A DNA stretch of 64,000 nucleotides from positions 2,294,001-2,358,000 of the forward strand of contig OY970201.1 in the NCBI GenBank assembly GCA_963708245.1. The letters run 5' to 3'. Each line of letters opens with the position of its first letter. Within the stretch, counting starts at the first letter, position 1. The stretch is from CAVYXK01 sp963708245 (GTDB lineage Bacteria; Pseudomonadota; Alphaproteobacteria; Acetobacterales; Acetobacteraceae). Below are positions 54,861 through 63,317 of this stretch, in pieces. Both the position numbers and the translations under genes were made by a program. The notes beneath the pieces are model-generated. The model saw nothing but the letters and a program-made list of their open reading frames with translations. It was not told where the DNA came from and ran no database searches.

Positions 54861-55844
54861 ATGCCCGCCACCCGGCCCGGCCGCGTCCGGCTGCTGGACC
54901 TGTTTCTGCACTGGCAGGAGACCAGCATCTTCGTCGTGGCGCTGATCCTGATCGGCTATTTCGAAAGCGCCAACCGCGAATTCCTGCTGACCTCCGCCAG
55001 TCTGCAGAACCTGTCGCAGTACATCGCACCCGTCGCGATCATCTCCTGCGGCGAGATCATGCTGATGATCATGGGGGAGATCGATTTATCGGCCGGCATG
55101 GTGTTCGCGCTGGCGCCGTTCGTCATGTACTTCGCCGCGCAGGCCGGTGTGCCGCCGCCGTTGGCGCTGATCCTCGGCGTGGCCGCGGCCGGGGTGGTCG
55201 GGCTGATCAACGGGCTGGTGACGGTCGTGCTGTCGGTGCCGTCCTTCGTCACCACGCTCGGCACGCTGTTTCTGGTCAACGGCTTCACGCTGACCATCTC
55301 GGCCGGTACGCCGGTCAGCCCGCCGGGAGGGACGGTGCTCGCGCAGGTGATGGGCGCCTGGGGCTACAGCGAGATTCTCTGGGCCTTTGCCGTGGTCGCG
55401 GTGATGCACGTTGTGCTGCGCCACACGCGCTGGGGGCTGCACACCACGGCCGCGGGGGCGAACCCGACAGGAGCGAGCGAGGCCGGCATCAACGTCAACC
55501 GGCTGAAGATTGGCAATTTCATTCTCGTGGGTGCGTTGTCCGGCTTCACCGGAATCCTAGAGGGGTTTCGGATTTCCTCCATCGATCCTCAAGCGGGCGG
55601 CAATCAAATCATGTTTCTTGCTGTCGCCGCAGGGGTTATCGGCGGCACGTCGTTGGCTGGCGGGTCGGGCACCATTATCGGCGGGCTGGTGGGCGCCGCC
55701 GTGCTGGGCATCCTGAGCGACGGGTTCACCCTGGTCGGAGTGAACGCATTCACCTTCAACATCATCCTGGGCATCGCCATCCTGGTGGCGATGATCTTCA
55801 ACATTCACATGGTCCGGCTAGCGCGCACCGGGGGTGCACGTTGA
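54861..55844 (+). CDS. Sugar-type ABC permease (RbsC-like)
   Basis: 327 residues with about eight to ten membrane segments. Family features: AIISCGEIMLMIMGEIDLSA, VVTVVLSVPSFVTTLGTLFL, HTTAAGANPTGASEAGINVN and GGTSLAGGSGTIIGGLVGAA. Moves the solute bound by the upstream binding protein. The stop overlaps the TTG start of the ATPase gene. Confidence 0.93.
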   Translation: MPATRPGRVRLLDLFLHWQETSIFVVALILIGYFESANREFLLTSASLQNLSQYIAPVAIISCGEIMLMIMGEIDLSAGMVFALAPFVMYFAAQAGVPPPLALILGVAAAGVVGLINGLVTVVLSVPSFVTTLGTLFLVNGFTLTISAGTPVSPPGGTVLAQVMGAWGYSEILWAFAVVAVMHVVLRHTRWGLHTTAAGANPTGASEAGINVNRLKIGNFILVGALSGFTGILEGFRISSIDPQAGGNQIMFLAVAAGVIGGTSLAGGSGTIIGGLVGAAVLGILSDGFTLVGVNAFTFNIILGIAILVAMIFNIHMVRLARTGGAR

Positions 55845-56602
55845 GCGACGCCGCCGTTTCGCTGCGCGCCGAGAATATCGTCAAGCGGTTCGGAGCGGTC
55901 ACCGCCCTCGACGGCGTTACCGTGGAGCTTCGGCGCGATCAGATCCTCGGCATCCTGGGCGACAACGGCGCCGGCAAATCGACGCTGGTCAAGATCTTCA
56001 CCGGCTACCAGGCGCCAACCGGAGGACGGTTGATTATAGACGGTCGTGAAACCACGCTGCGTTCAGTGGATCATGCGCGCTCGCTCGGCATTGAGTGCGT
56101 CTATCAGGACCTCGCACTCGCCAACTCGCTTAGTATCTATCACAACCTGTTCCTGAATCGGGAGATAACCTACCCCGGCCCCATCCGGCTATTGAATCAT
56201 CGCGCGATGCGCCAGCGCGCGCAGGAACTGCTGGCCGAGATCGGCATCGAGATGCAATCCGTCGATCAGCCGGTGGAGCGGCTGTCAGGTGGGCAGCGCC
56301 AGGCCATCGCCGTGGCGCGCGCGGTGAACTCCGATGCACGCATTCTGCTGTTGGATGAGCCGCTGGCGGCGATGGGCGCGCGTGAATCGGGGCTGATCAT
56401 CGATCTGATCCTGCGGCTGAAGGCCAAGGGCGGACTGTCGATCGCGATGATCATGCACAACTACGCGCAGACGCTGGAGATCGCCGACCGCATCATCCTG
56501 ATGCAGCGCGGCCGCATCACCTACGAAAAAGATGCCAAGGATACATCGGTCGAAGAACTGATGGAGATTGTGCGGCGGGAGTATCGGGTGGCGCGGGGCT
56601 GA
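55841..56602 (+). CDS. Sugar-type ABC ATPase, single domain
   Basis: 253 residues. Walker A GDNGAGKSTLVKIFTGYQAP, signature LSGGQRQAIAVARAVNSDAR and Walker B ILLLDEPLAAMGARES; MIMHNYAQTLEIADR has the switch His. Starts with TTG 55841 overlapping the permease stop, the only start that keeps the N-terminus (LRAENIVKRFGAVTALDGV) complete. Unlike RbsA it has one ATPase domain and must dimerise. This form is usual in alphaproteobacterial FrcA-like systems. Confidence 0.92.
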   Translation: MSDAAVSLRAENIVKRFGAVTALDGVTVELRRDQILGILGDNGAGKSTLVKIFTGYQAPTGGRLIIDGRETTLRSVDHARSLGIECVYQDLALANSLSIYHNLFLNREITYPGPIRLLNHRAMRQRAQELLAEIGIEMQSVDQPVERLSGGQRQAIAVARAVNSDARILLLDEPLAAMGARESGLIIDLILRLKAKGGLSIAMIMHNYAQTLEIADRIILMQRGRITYEKDAKDTSVEELMEIVRREYRVARG

Positions 56603-56608
56603 ATACAA

Positions 56609-56629
56609 CTCCCCCTCCGCTTGCGGGAG
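56609..56629. repeat. Intergenic GC-rich repeat unit
   Basis: CTCCCCCTCC followed by GCTTGCGGGAG. Identical but for one base to the unit that encodes the linker of the LivM-LivG fusion at 37119. Here it lies just after the stop of the ATPase gene, which is the ordinary place for such units. Confidence 0.65.
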
Positions 56630-56694
56630 CCATCATGGCCGGGACCAGACCCCTTTCCTAGTAATTGGGTGACGATTACCAAGGACACTCCTCG

Positions 56695-57807
56695 ATGATT
56701 ACGCCCTCCCCCGCACGAGCCGGCAGTCCGGCCCTAAGCGCGACCGCTCTGCCGGGCCAGATGTACACGTCGGCCTCGGTGTTTCACGCCGAGATGGAGC
56801 ATATCCACCTGCGCAGTTGGTTCTTCGTGGGTCTCGCCGGCGAAATTCCAAACCCCGGCGATTACCGTGCCATCGAGACAGTAGGTGGCCCGGTCATCCT
56901 GCTGCGCGACCAGCAGGGAGCGCTGCGTGCCTTCGCCAATTGCTGCCGCCATCGTGGTTCGCTTCTGCTCACCGGCAGCGGCAACGTGCGCGCTATACGC
57001 TGCCCCTATCACGCCTGGACCTATCGGCTGGACGGCTCGCTGCTGACCGCACCGGCGATGGACCGGACCAAAGACTTCGACAAGCAAGCACACAGCTTGG
57101 CGCCGCTCCGTCTGGAACAATGGGACGGGCTGGTGTTCCTGAATTTCGATGTTTCCTCCGCGCCGCTTGCCCAACATCTCGGCAATCTGCCGGCTCGGCT
57201 CGGCTGCTACCGGTTCGCCGACATGGTCTGCACCTGGCGACACGAGATTGAGTGCCACTGCAACTGGAAGATGTTGGTGGAGAACGCGCTGGAAGCGTAC
57301 CACACCGGCACCGTGCACGCCGCCACTGTCGGCGCGCAGCGCGAGGCGATCGTTCCAACCCGCGGCGATTGGGTGTGCCTGCGGGTGCTGAGCGACCGCA
57401 GCGTCGCCGTGTTGGCCGAGAAGCCTCCATTCCCGCCGATTGAGGGCCTCAGCGCCGACGCGCAGCACGGCACCTATTTCACTATGATATTGCCGACGAG
57501 CCAGCTCGCCTGCGCACAGGATTGCATGTGGTGGCTGACGATGCGTCCGCTGGCGCCTGACCGCACTGTGCTGTCGCTTGGCGGGTGCTTCCCGCGGACC
57601 ACGGTGGCGCGTCCGCACTTCGACGACGACGCCCATTCGTACTACGAACGCTGGTGCCGCGTTGCAGAAGAGGACGTCGGCATCCTCGAGCTGCAACAGC
57701 GCGGCGTGTCGTCGGTCTTGTTCCGCCCCGGCCGGCTCTCGTGGCGCGACGAGCTCGCCCACGCCGTGCACCGATGGGTGCTGGAGCGGCTTCCGGCGCC
57801 GGCGTAG
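56695..57807 (+). CDS. Rieske non-heme iron oxygenase, alpha subunit
   Basis: 370 residues from ATG 56695; a start at 56665 is also open. The Rieske cluster ligands are in CCRHRGSLLL (C-x-H) and CPYHAW (C-x2-H). The mononuclear iron site is in VENALEAYHTGTVHAA (two His; the third ligand, an acidic residue, comes later). Hydroxylates or demethylates an aromatic, quaternary-amine or similar substrate with a reductase partner; none is next to it. It follows the sugar-type transporter by about 90 bases in the same direction. Confidence 0.93.
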   Translation: MITPSPARAGSPALSATALPGQMYTSASVFHAEMEHIHLRSWFFVGLAGEIPNPGDYRAIETVGGPVILLRDQQGALRAFANCCRHRGSLLLTGSGNVRAIRCPYHAWTYRLDGSLLTAPAMDRTKDFDKQAHSLAPLRLEQWDGLVFLNFDVSSAPLAQHLGNLPARLGCYRFADMVCTWRHEIECHCNWKMLVENALEAYHTGTVHAATVGAQREAIVPTRGDWVCLRVLSDRSVAVLAEKPPFPPIEGLSADAQHGTYFTMILPTSQLACAQDCMWWLTMRPLAPDRTVLSLGGCFPRTTVARPHFDDDAHSYYERWCRVAEEDVGILELQQRGVSSVLFRPGRLSWRDELAHAVHRWVLERLPAPA

Positions 57808-58109
57808 CGAGCAACTCGTCATGCAGGAGCGCCCGTCCTCACTCCGGGCCATAATGGGGGTGGGACGGTCTCCGGCGCACCTCGCTGATGCGGCCTTCGG
57901 ATTGACCGCCGCACGGCGGCGGGGATCAGGCACGGCCTAGTGCCTCTGCACAGATATATTGATGGAATGGCTGCCACATCTCATCGCGGGATCCGTGCGG
58001 ATAGGGTTTCGCGTTAACTATAGCTCGTGCCCTCCTTTGCTCAGGCCCCTGATGCGCTCATCCTTAGTGAGGCATTGCCGGACAGGCGGGAGCACGCGGC
58101 GAGCGCTCA
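57808..58109. other. Intergenic region, no gene recognised
   Basis: About 300 bases between the oxygenase gene and the sulfatase remnant. Short open frames on both strands show no family resemblance. The stretch near 57950-58025 is AT-richer and may hold a promoter or a terminator; none is clear. Confidence 0.35.
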
Positions 58110-58649
58110 CCCCAGACGATTGATCTTGCGCCCACCTTCCTCGACATCTTCGGACTCGCCGCGCCCGAGGGGATGCAGGGACTCTCGTTTTGCCCGCACT
58201 TCGCGAAGAACCACGCTCGCTGCGCACAGGCGTGATCTTCGGCTATTTCGGAGGGGTGGTGAATGTGACCGACGGGCGTTTCGTCTATCACCGCTATCCG
58301 CGCGGCCTCACCACGCAGGAAATTTATCAGTATTACTCTCATGCCGCAGCATATCTGGCAGCCTTTCTCGGCAGAGGAATTGCGCCTTGCGAAGCTCGCG
58401 CCTCCCCTCCCATTCACCAAGGGCATGCCGGTGCTGCAGATCCCGGTGCTGACGACGTCGCCGATGTACAGCAATTATGGGCCCGGTGCCCTCCTTGAGC
58501 ACGAGACCCGGCTCTACGACGTTGAGGCGGACCCGGGCCAGCTTCAACCGCTCCAGGACCCAGATGAGGAGGCGCGGCTTGCCGCACTGATGCGCTCCGC
58601 GAATACGCCGGCGGAAGCTTATGCCCGACTCGATTTCACGGCGGAGTGA
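58110..58649 (+). pseudogene. C-terminal remnant of a sulfatase, several frameshifts
   Basis: Three frames must be joined to read it. QTIDLAPTFLDIFGLAAPEG with MQGLS (sulfatase or phosphatase core end) shifts near 58190 to LPALREEPRSLRTGVIFGYF, through NVTDGRFVYHRYPRGLTTQE to IYQY. It shifts again near 58335 to MPQHIWQPFSAEELRLAKLA, and runs to TRLYDVEADPGQLQPLQDPD and a normal end at 58649. The N-terminal half with the formylglycine site is absent. A decayed gene of the alkaline-phosphatase/arylsulfatase superfamily. Confidence 0.7.
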
Positions 58650-58806
58650 CGCAGCTTTAGCGCCATGGACAAGGCGCTCCACTTTGCCGCTGAGAGGCAG
58701 GATTTTAAGCAACACCATGCAATGCATATGGTTATGACGTCCGGCGCAGGGTGCGGACCGCCCGCCCACCGCTATATGCTGCCGTCGGCCAGCACGGAGA
58801 CTGACG

Positions 58807-59193
58807 ATGACCGGGCAAGGTGACTGCAATCGCATCCTCGTCGCCGAGGACGACGCGCTACTCGCGGAGACCGTGAACGAATTCCTAACTCAGGAGGGAT
58901 TCTGCGTTGCTGTCAGCCCGGACGGTCAGGAGGCATTGGAAGCCGCCTCCAGGAAGAAATTTGCTGCCCTGCTCACCGATCTTCGGATGCCCAGGCTCGA
59001 CGGCGTGGCACTGGTTCGCCGGCTGCGTGAAAACCGTCCCGAACTGCCCGTGGTGGTGATGACCGGCTTCGCGCCAGCCGATTGGCGCTCGACGCTCCAG
59101 CAGGAGGGCGAGGGGCCATTGATCCTGCTCGACAAGCCGATTCGGCTGAACAACCTGCTCAACGCGCTGCGGCAGGTTCTCGGCACGGCGTAG
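58807..59193 (+). CDS. Single-domain response regulator
   Basis: 128 residues, only a receiver domain. Acidic pocket EDD at 15-17, phosphorylatable Asp in LLTDLRMPRLDGV, Thr in VVVMTGFAP and Lys in LLDKPIRL are in place. Without an output domain it must act through protein contacts or in a phosphorelay. It ends 24 bases from the 3' end of the hybrid histidine kinase on the opposite strand, so the pair may be functionally linked. Confidence 0.92.
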   Translation: MTGQGDCNRILVAEDDALLAETVNEFLTQEGFCVAVSPDGQEALEAASRKKFAALLTDLRMPRLDGVALVRRLRENRPELPVVVMTGFAPADWRSTLQQEGEGPLILLDKPIRLNNLLNALRQVLGTA

Positions 59194-59217
59194 TTGGATC
59201 GCCGCGCTTCGTCCTGC

Positions 59218-61797
59218 CTACCGACTATCAACCACTGACCACTGACTGGCGAAAGCCTCGCCCAACATTCCCACCATGGCCTCGACGTCGAACGGTTTCC
59301 GCAGAACCCACCGCTCGCCCTCGATGCGCTCCTCGTCGCCATATCCGGTAATGAACACCACCGGCACTGACGGCCGCCGGGCCCGCACCGCGCGGGCGAG
59401 TGCCACCCCTGTCATCCCCGGCATGGCGAAATCCGCCATCAGCAGGTCGAACGCAACGCCGTCCCTGACAAGGTCGAGCGCCGCATTGCCGTTGCCGGCT
59501 GTCACCAGCGAGAAGCCGGCCAACTCAAGCATCGCCCCGATTGTGGCTCGTACGTTCTCTTCATCATCCACCAGCAACACGGTCGCTCGCCGCGCGGTAT
59601 CCGGCATTGGCGTGGTGCCGTGGCTAGCCTTATCGGGTGGCACATCCGGGCTGGGCTCGGCGGCCGCCTCGCTCGGTGCGCGCGGCAGGAAGACCATCAC
59701 GCTGGTGCCCTGACCAGGCGCGCTGTCGATCCGCACGCCGCCGCCGGATTGGCGCGTCACACCATAGACCTGGCTGAGCCCAAGACCTGATCCGCGACCT
59801 GGCGGCTTGGTGGTGAAAAACGGCTCGAACGCGTTGTGCAGCACCTCTTCACTCATGCCGGTGCCTGTGTCTCGTACCACGATGACCACATAGTCCCCTG
59901 ACGTCAGGTCGTCGTGCGCATCGTGCGGATCAAGCGTGATGTTGCTGGTGGCGATTGTCAGCAACCCCCCTTCCGGCATCGCATCGCGTGCATTGATCGC
60001 GAGGTTCAGCACCACATGCTCGATCTGCGCTGGATCGACCAGGGCCGGCCAGAGCCCTGGATTGAGCTCCATATCGACCCGGATCATTGCACCGAGCGTG
60101 GTCTTCAGCAGCGCCTCGATGTTGCGCAGCACGGCATTCAGGTCCACCTGCCGCGGCGCCAATGTCTGCTTGCGGGCGAAGGCCAGCAACTGTCGCACCA
60201 GCTCGGCGCCGCGCCCCGCCGCCTGTTCGATGATGGAGAGACGCCGCGCCTCACGCGGGGACCCGCGGAGGTCGTTGAGCAGCATCTCGGCGTTTCCCGA
60301 GATCGAGGCCAGCAGGTTGTTGAAATCGTGCGCGACGCCCGAAGTCAGCCGACCGATCGCCGCCATGGTCTGCGCTTGGCGCGCGCGATCCTCGGCACGC
60401 CTGCGATCGGTGATATCCGAATACAGCGTGACGAAGCCGCCGTCGGACAGCGGGTTGCGGCGGATCTCCAGGATACGGCTGTTCGGCCGTTGGCGCTCGA
60501 TCGTCCCCATCGCACCGCCCTGTTGCAGTCGCGCTATCCGCCGAGCCACCTCCTTTTCGACATCGACCGCGCCGAACTCACCGCCCAGCGCCTGCGCGCG
60601 CAGCATGTCCGCCATCGGCAGACCGGGGCGCAGGATCTCCGCGGGGACACCGGTGAATTCCGGGAAGCGGTCGTTCCAGGCCAAAAGCTGCAGGTCCGCA
60701 TCGACCATCATGATCCCGTCGCTCATGCCGGCGAGAGTGGCTGCGAGCTGCGTCGCCTTTGCGCGCTCTCGTTGCTGCGCCGCTTCAAGCCGTATATTGG
60801 ACTCGCGCAGCGCAGCACGGTCGCGGAGCGTAACTGCATGACGCGCGCGGCTGGCCTGCTCCGCCCAAAGCAGGACAGCGGCCATCAGCAGCATCAGCAC
60901 AGTGGCGAAGCCGGTGAAGGCCAAGGCCTGCTGCTCCCACTCGGTGGCCGAGCGCATCGCCTGAGCCTCATCCTCGCCCACCAGCACTTGCAGGCCGCGA
61001 CCAGGAATGGTGGCGAAGGCAAACACCCGCTTGACGCCGTCGAGCGGCGACGGGCCCACCCACTCTCCATCGCGCGAGCGTTGCATTTCCTTGAAAATGG
61101 CCGAACCTTTCAGGCTCGCCACCGCATCCGTCGGCGCCAGCGCCAGATCGCCGACGCCGCGAATCTCGCCATCGGTGGTGGTGACCAGAAGAAGGCCGCC
61201 ACGGCCGAGATTCGCCTCTTGCTGAAGCAATCTGAATACACTTGCATCGAAGGAAGCGGCGACCACGCCGCCAAACGATCCGTCCGGATTATCCAGCCGG
61301 CGCTCCATATTGAGCTGCCATTGTCGCGTGACCAGACCACGCGTGAGCGTGCCGATGAACATACGTCCATCATCTTTCGGCAACGCCGCGGCGTGGCGGA
61401 AATAATCGCGACCGCTGATATTGTCGCCAATGATCTCCGGCCGGGAACTGAAGCGGACGATGCCGTGGGCATCGGCAATAAAGATTTGCAACGATAGATC
61501 AGTCAGCGCCAGCGCGCGCTGGCGCCAGCTCTCGAAATCGAACCGCGCCGGGTCGCGTTCCCACTCCAGCTCGAGGATGTGCAGGGTCTGGTCGGTCACC
61601 AGCAACTCCCGGCGCAGTTGCTCGGCAATCAGCGCGGCTTTGCTGTGAACCTCGGTCTCTACCCGCGCCCGAGACACCGCACGATGGGCAACAATGGCCG
61701 AATACGCGCCAAACCAGCCAAGCGCGATCACCAGACAGGTGGTCACGGTGATGAGCACCGGTCCGATCGGACGGAACCATCGCGCCGCAGCTATCAT
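59218..61797 (-). CDS. Hybrid histidine kinase with Cache-like sensor, PAS and receiver
   Basis: 859 residues. Membrane helix near 15-35, periplasmic sensor about 40-285 of the dCache type (GIVRFSSRPEIIGDNISGRD, DYFRHAA, LNMERRLDNPDGSFGGVVAA), second helix about 290-315, PAS domain (MSDGIMMVDADLQLLAWNDR), HisKA with VAHDFNNLLASISGNAEML, HATPase (LNLAINARDAMPEGGLLTIA, GTGMSEEVL, GRGSGLGLSQVYGVTRQSGG) and a C-terminal receiver (LLVDDEENVRA, LLMADFAMPG, FITGYG, LRKPFD). It senses a small molecule outside the membrane and starts a phosphorelay. The separate receiver gene facing it is a candidate partner. Confidence 0.93.
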   Translation of the reverse strand: MIAAARWFRPIGPVLITVTTCLVIALGWFGAYSAIVAHRAVSRARVETEVHSKAALIAEQLRRELLVTDQTLHILELEWERDPARFDFESWRQRALALTDLSLQIFIADAHGIVRFSSRPEIIGDNISGRDYFRHAAALPKDDGRMFIGTLTRGLVTRQWQLNMERRLDNPDGSFGGVVAASFDASVFRLLQQEANLGRGGLLLVTTTDGEIRGVGDLALAPTDAVASLKGSAIFKEMQRSRDGEWVGPSPLDGVKRVFAFATIPGRGLQVLVGEDEAQAMRSATEWEQQALAFTGFATVLMLLMAAVLLWAEQASRARHAVTLRDRAALRESNIRLEAAQQRERAKATQLAATLAGMSDGIMMVDADLQLLAWNDRFPEFTGVPAEILRPGLPMADMLRAQALGGEFGAVDVEKEVARRIARLQQGGAMGTIERQRPNSRILEIRRNPLSDGGFVTLYSDITDRRRAEDRARQAQTMAAIGRLTSGVAHDFNNLLASISGNAEMLLNDLRGSPREARRLSIIEQAAGRGAELVRQLLAFARKQTLAPRQVDLNAVLRNIEALLKTTLGAMIRVDMELNPGLWPALVDPAQIEHVVLNLAINARDAMPEGGLLTIATSNITLDPHDAHDDLTSGDYVVIVVRDTGTGMSEEVLHNAFEPFFTTKPPGRGSGLGLSQVYGVTRQSGGGVRIDSAPGQGTSVMVFLPRAPSEAAAEPSPDVPPDKASHGTTPMPDTARRATVLLVDDEENVRATIGAMLELAGFSLVTAGNGNAALDLVRDGVAFDLLMADFAMPGMTGVALARAVRARRPSVPVVFITGYGDEERIEGERWVLRKPFDVEAMVGMLGEAFASQWSVVDSR

Positions 61798-62077
61798 CGG
61801 TCAGCGCTCATTACCGCCCGAATATCCCGTTTTTTCGCTGGCGGCCGATCCGTCACAGCCGCCGGACGTCTCGCAATTGCGGCTCACGGCTCCCGCCTGC
61901 CGTTCAGTTTCCGCGATCAACCCGTTGGATTTGTAGCACGCTACACGGAAACTTGAAACCGGAACCTTCGCCTCCGGCAGCGATATGGCCGAGGCGAACG
62001 ACGCTGGTGTAGGTGCTTCTCCCTTCCTCGTGTCGGTGCCGCACCCTGGTGGCCGGCCGGGGTGCGGCATTCCACAA

Positions 62078-63190
62078 TCAGCTCTGCCCGTACAGCTCCA
62101 GCGCATTGCGCAGGAAGAATCTCTCCCGCTTCTCCGAAGGTATCGGCATCGGCAATGCCTGCCCCGGATCGTCATAATCCCAGTGCGGGTAGTCGGTGGC
62201 GAAGAGAAGCCGGTCCCAGCCGATCCACTCGATCGTATCCAGGACGTGCTCGCGCGGCTGCGGCTCTTCCATTGGTTGCGTACTCAGCCACACCTGCTCG
62301 CGAATGTATTCTGAGGGTGCACGCCCCAATTGTGGGGTCTCAACCTTCAGTCTCCGCCACAGCTTGTCCAGCCGCCACGCCAATGGCGGTACCCAGGCGA
62401 AGCCCAACTCGATCAGCACCAGCTTGAAATTGGGCAGCCGCTCGAAGACGCCCTCGATCACCATGCTGGTCAGGAAGGACTGACACGACTGGGCGTGTCC
62501 GACCATGTCCTCAATATAGAAGGACGGCCACCCGCTACCGGTTACCGGATAACCGCCGAAACCGAACGCGTGGACCCCGACCGGCAGGTCCGCGGCCGCC
62601 GCCGCCTCGTAGATCTTCCAGTACCGCTTCTGGCCGGGCGGCTCGGCGGTGCAACTCAGCATCAGCACCTGCACGAAGCGCGGATCGCCGGCATAGCGTT
62701 CGATCTCTGCTACCGCCGCCTCGGTGTCCTCGTACGGCACGACGATGGAGCCCTTCAGTCGCGGCTCCTGAGACAGCCATTCGGCGATGAGCCATTCGTT
62801 CATGCTATGACACACGGCGGCGCCGAATTCGCGGTTCTGGAAGCTTTGCCCGTTGTCGCCGGTAGCGTTCAGGATACCCAGCTTGGTGTTGTTCGCATCC
62901 AGTAATTGCTCGCGCAGGAAGCGCAGGCTGCTGCCCGGTCTGCCGCCGTCCGGCGGCCAGGCGTCGCGGCGCGATGCATTGGGCTGCCCCTTCGGGTAGG
63001 CCGGTCCCTGCTGATAGGCCTGCCGCGGTCGCGACCCGAACAGGGCGTAGTGCTCCTGCCAGCGCTTTTCCAGGTAGGGGAAGATGTCCTTGTTGCTGTT
63101 GCGTTGCGGATGGATGTCGCAATCGGCGGTTGCCAGCCTTGAGGCTTTGACCGGCGCCGCGGCCGGTCGATCCGAAAGCTGCACGTTCAT
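62078..63190 (-). CDS. Amidohydrolase-family metal-dependent hydrolase
   Basis: 370 residues. Amidohydrolase_2 pattern: DCDIHP near the start, VQVLMLSCTAEPPGQKRYWK, ADLPVGVHAFGFGGYPVTG, KLVLIELGFAWVPPLAWRLD and LLFATDYPHWDYDDP with the late Asp. Such enzymes decarboxylate or hydrolyse aromatic or cyclic substrates; 2-pyrone-4,6-dicarboxylate lactonase and aminocarboxymuconate decarboxylase are relatives. In the same direction as the FAD oxidoreductase upstream, about 130 bases apart. Confidence 0.88.
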   Translation of the reverse strand: MNVQLSDRPAAAPVKASRLATADCDIHPQRNSNKDIFPYLEKRWQEHYALFGSRPRQAYQQGPAYPKGQPNASRRDAWPPDGGRPGSSLRFLREQLLDANNTKLGILNATGDNGQSFQNREFGAAVCHSMNEWLIAEWLSQEPRLKGSIVVPYEDTEAAVAEIERYAGDPRFVQVLMLSCTAEPPGQKRYWKIYEAAAAADLPVGVHAFGFGGYPVTGSGWPSFYIEDMVGHAQSCQSFLTSMVIEGVFERLPNFKLVLIELGFAWVPPLAWRLDKLWRRLKVETPQLGRAPSEYIREQVWLSTQPMEEPQPREHVLDTIEWIGWDRLLFATDYPHWDYDDPGQALPMPIPSEKRERFFLRNALELYGQS

Positions 63191-63317
63191 GAGCGCCCTC
63201 CGTCGGGTGCGGATCTCCGCCGATCACACATCACCCCGGCTTAATTGGGAAGACCTGGGCAGAACAGAAGTTGCCGGTCGGATGCCGCATCGCCATCCAG
63301 CCTAATCCGGTTGATTG

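Noticed and set aside
53850..54911. 353-codon minus-strand frame opposite the sugar-binding protein gene
   Set aside because: Rich in Arg, His and Gln with no family resemblance; the plus-strand gene has signal peptide, ribosome site and motifs.
56734..57933. 399-codon minus-strand frame opposite the Rieske oxygenase
   Set aside because: Antisense shadow; the plus strand holds all iron-ligand motifs.
59914..61497. 527-codon open frame on the plus strand opposite the hybrid kinase
   Set aside because: It mirrors the kinase codons, has no domain and is typical of antisense frames in GC-rich DNA.
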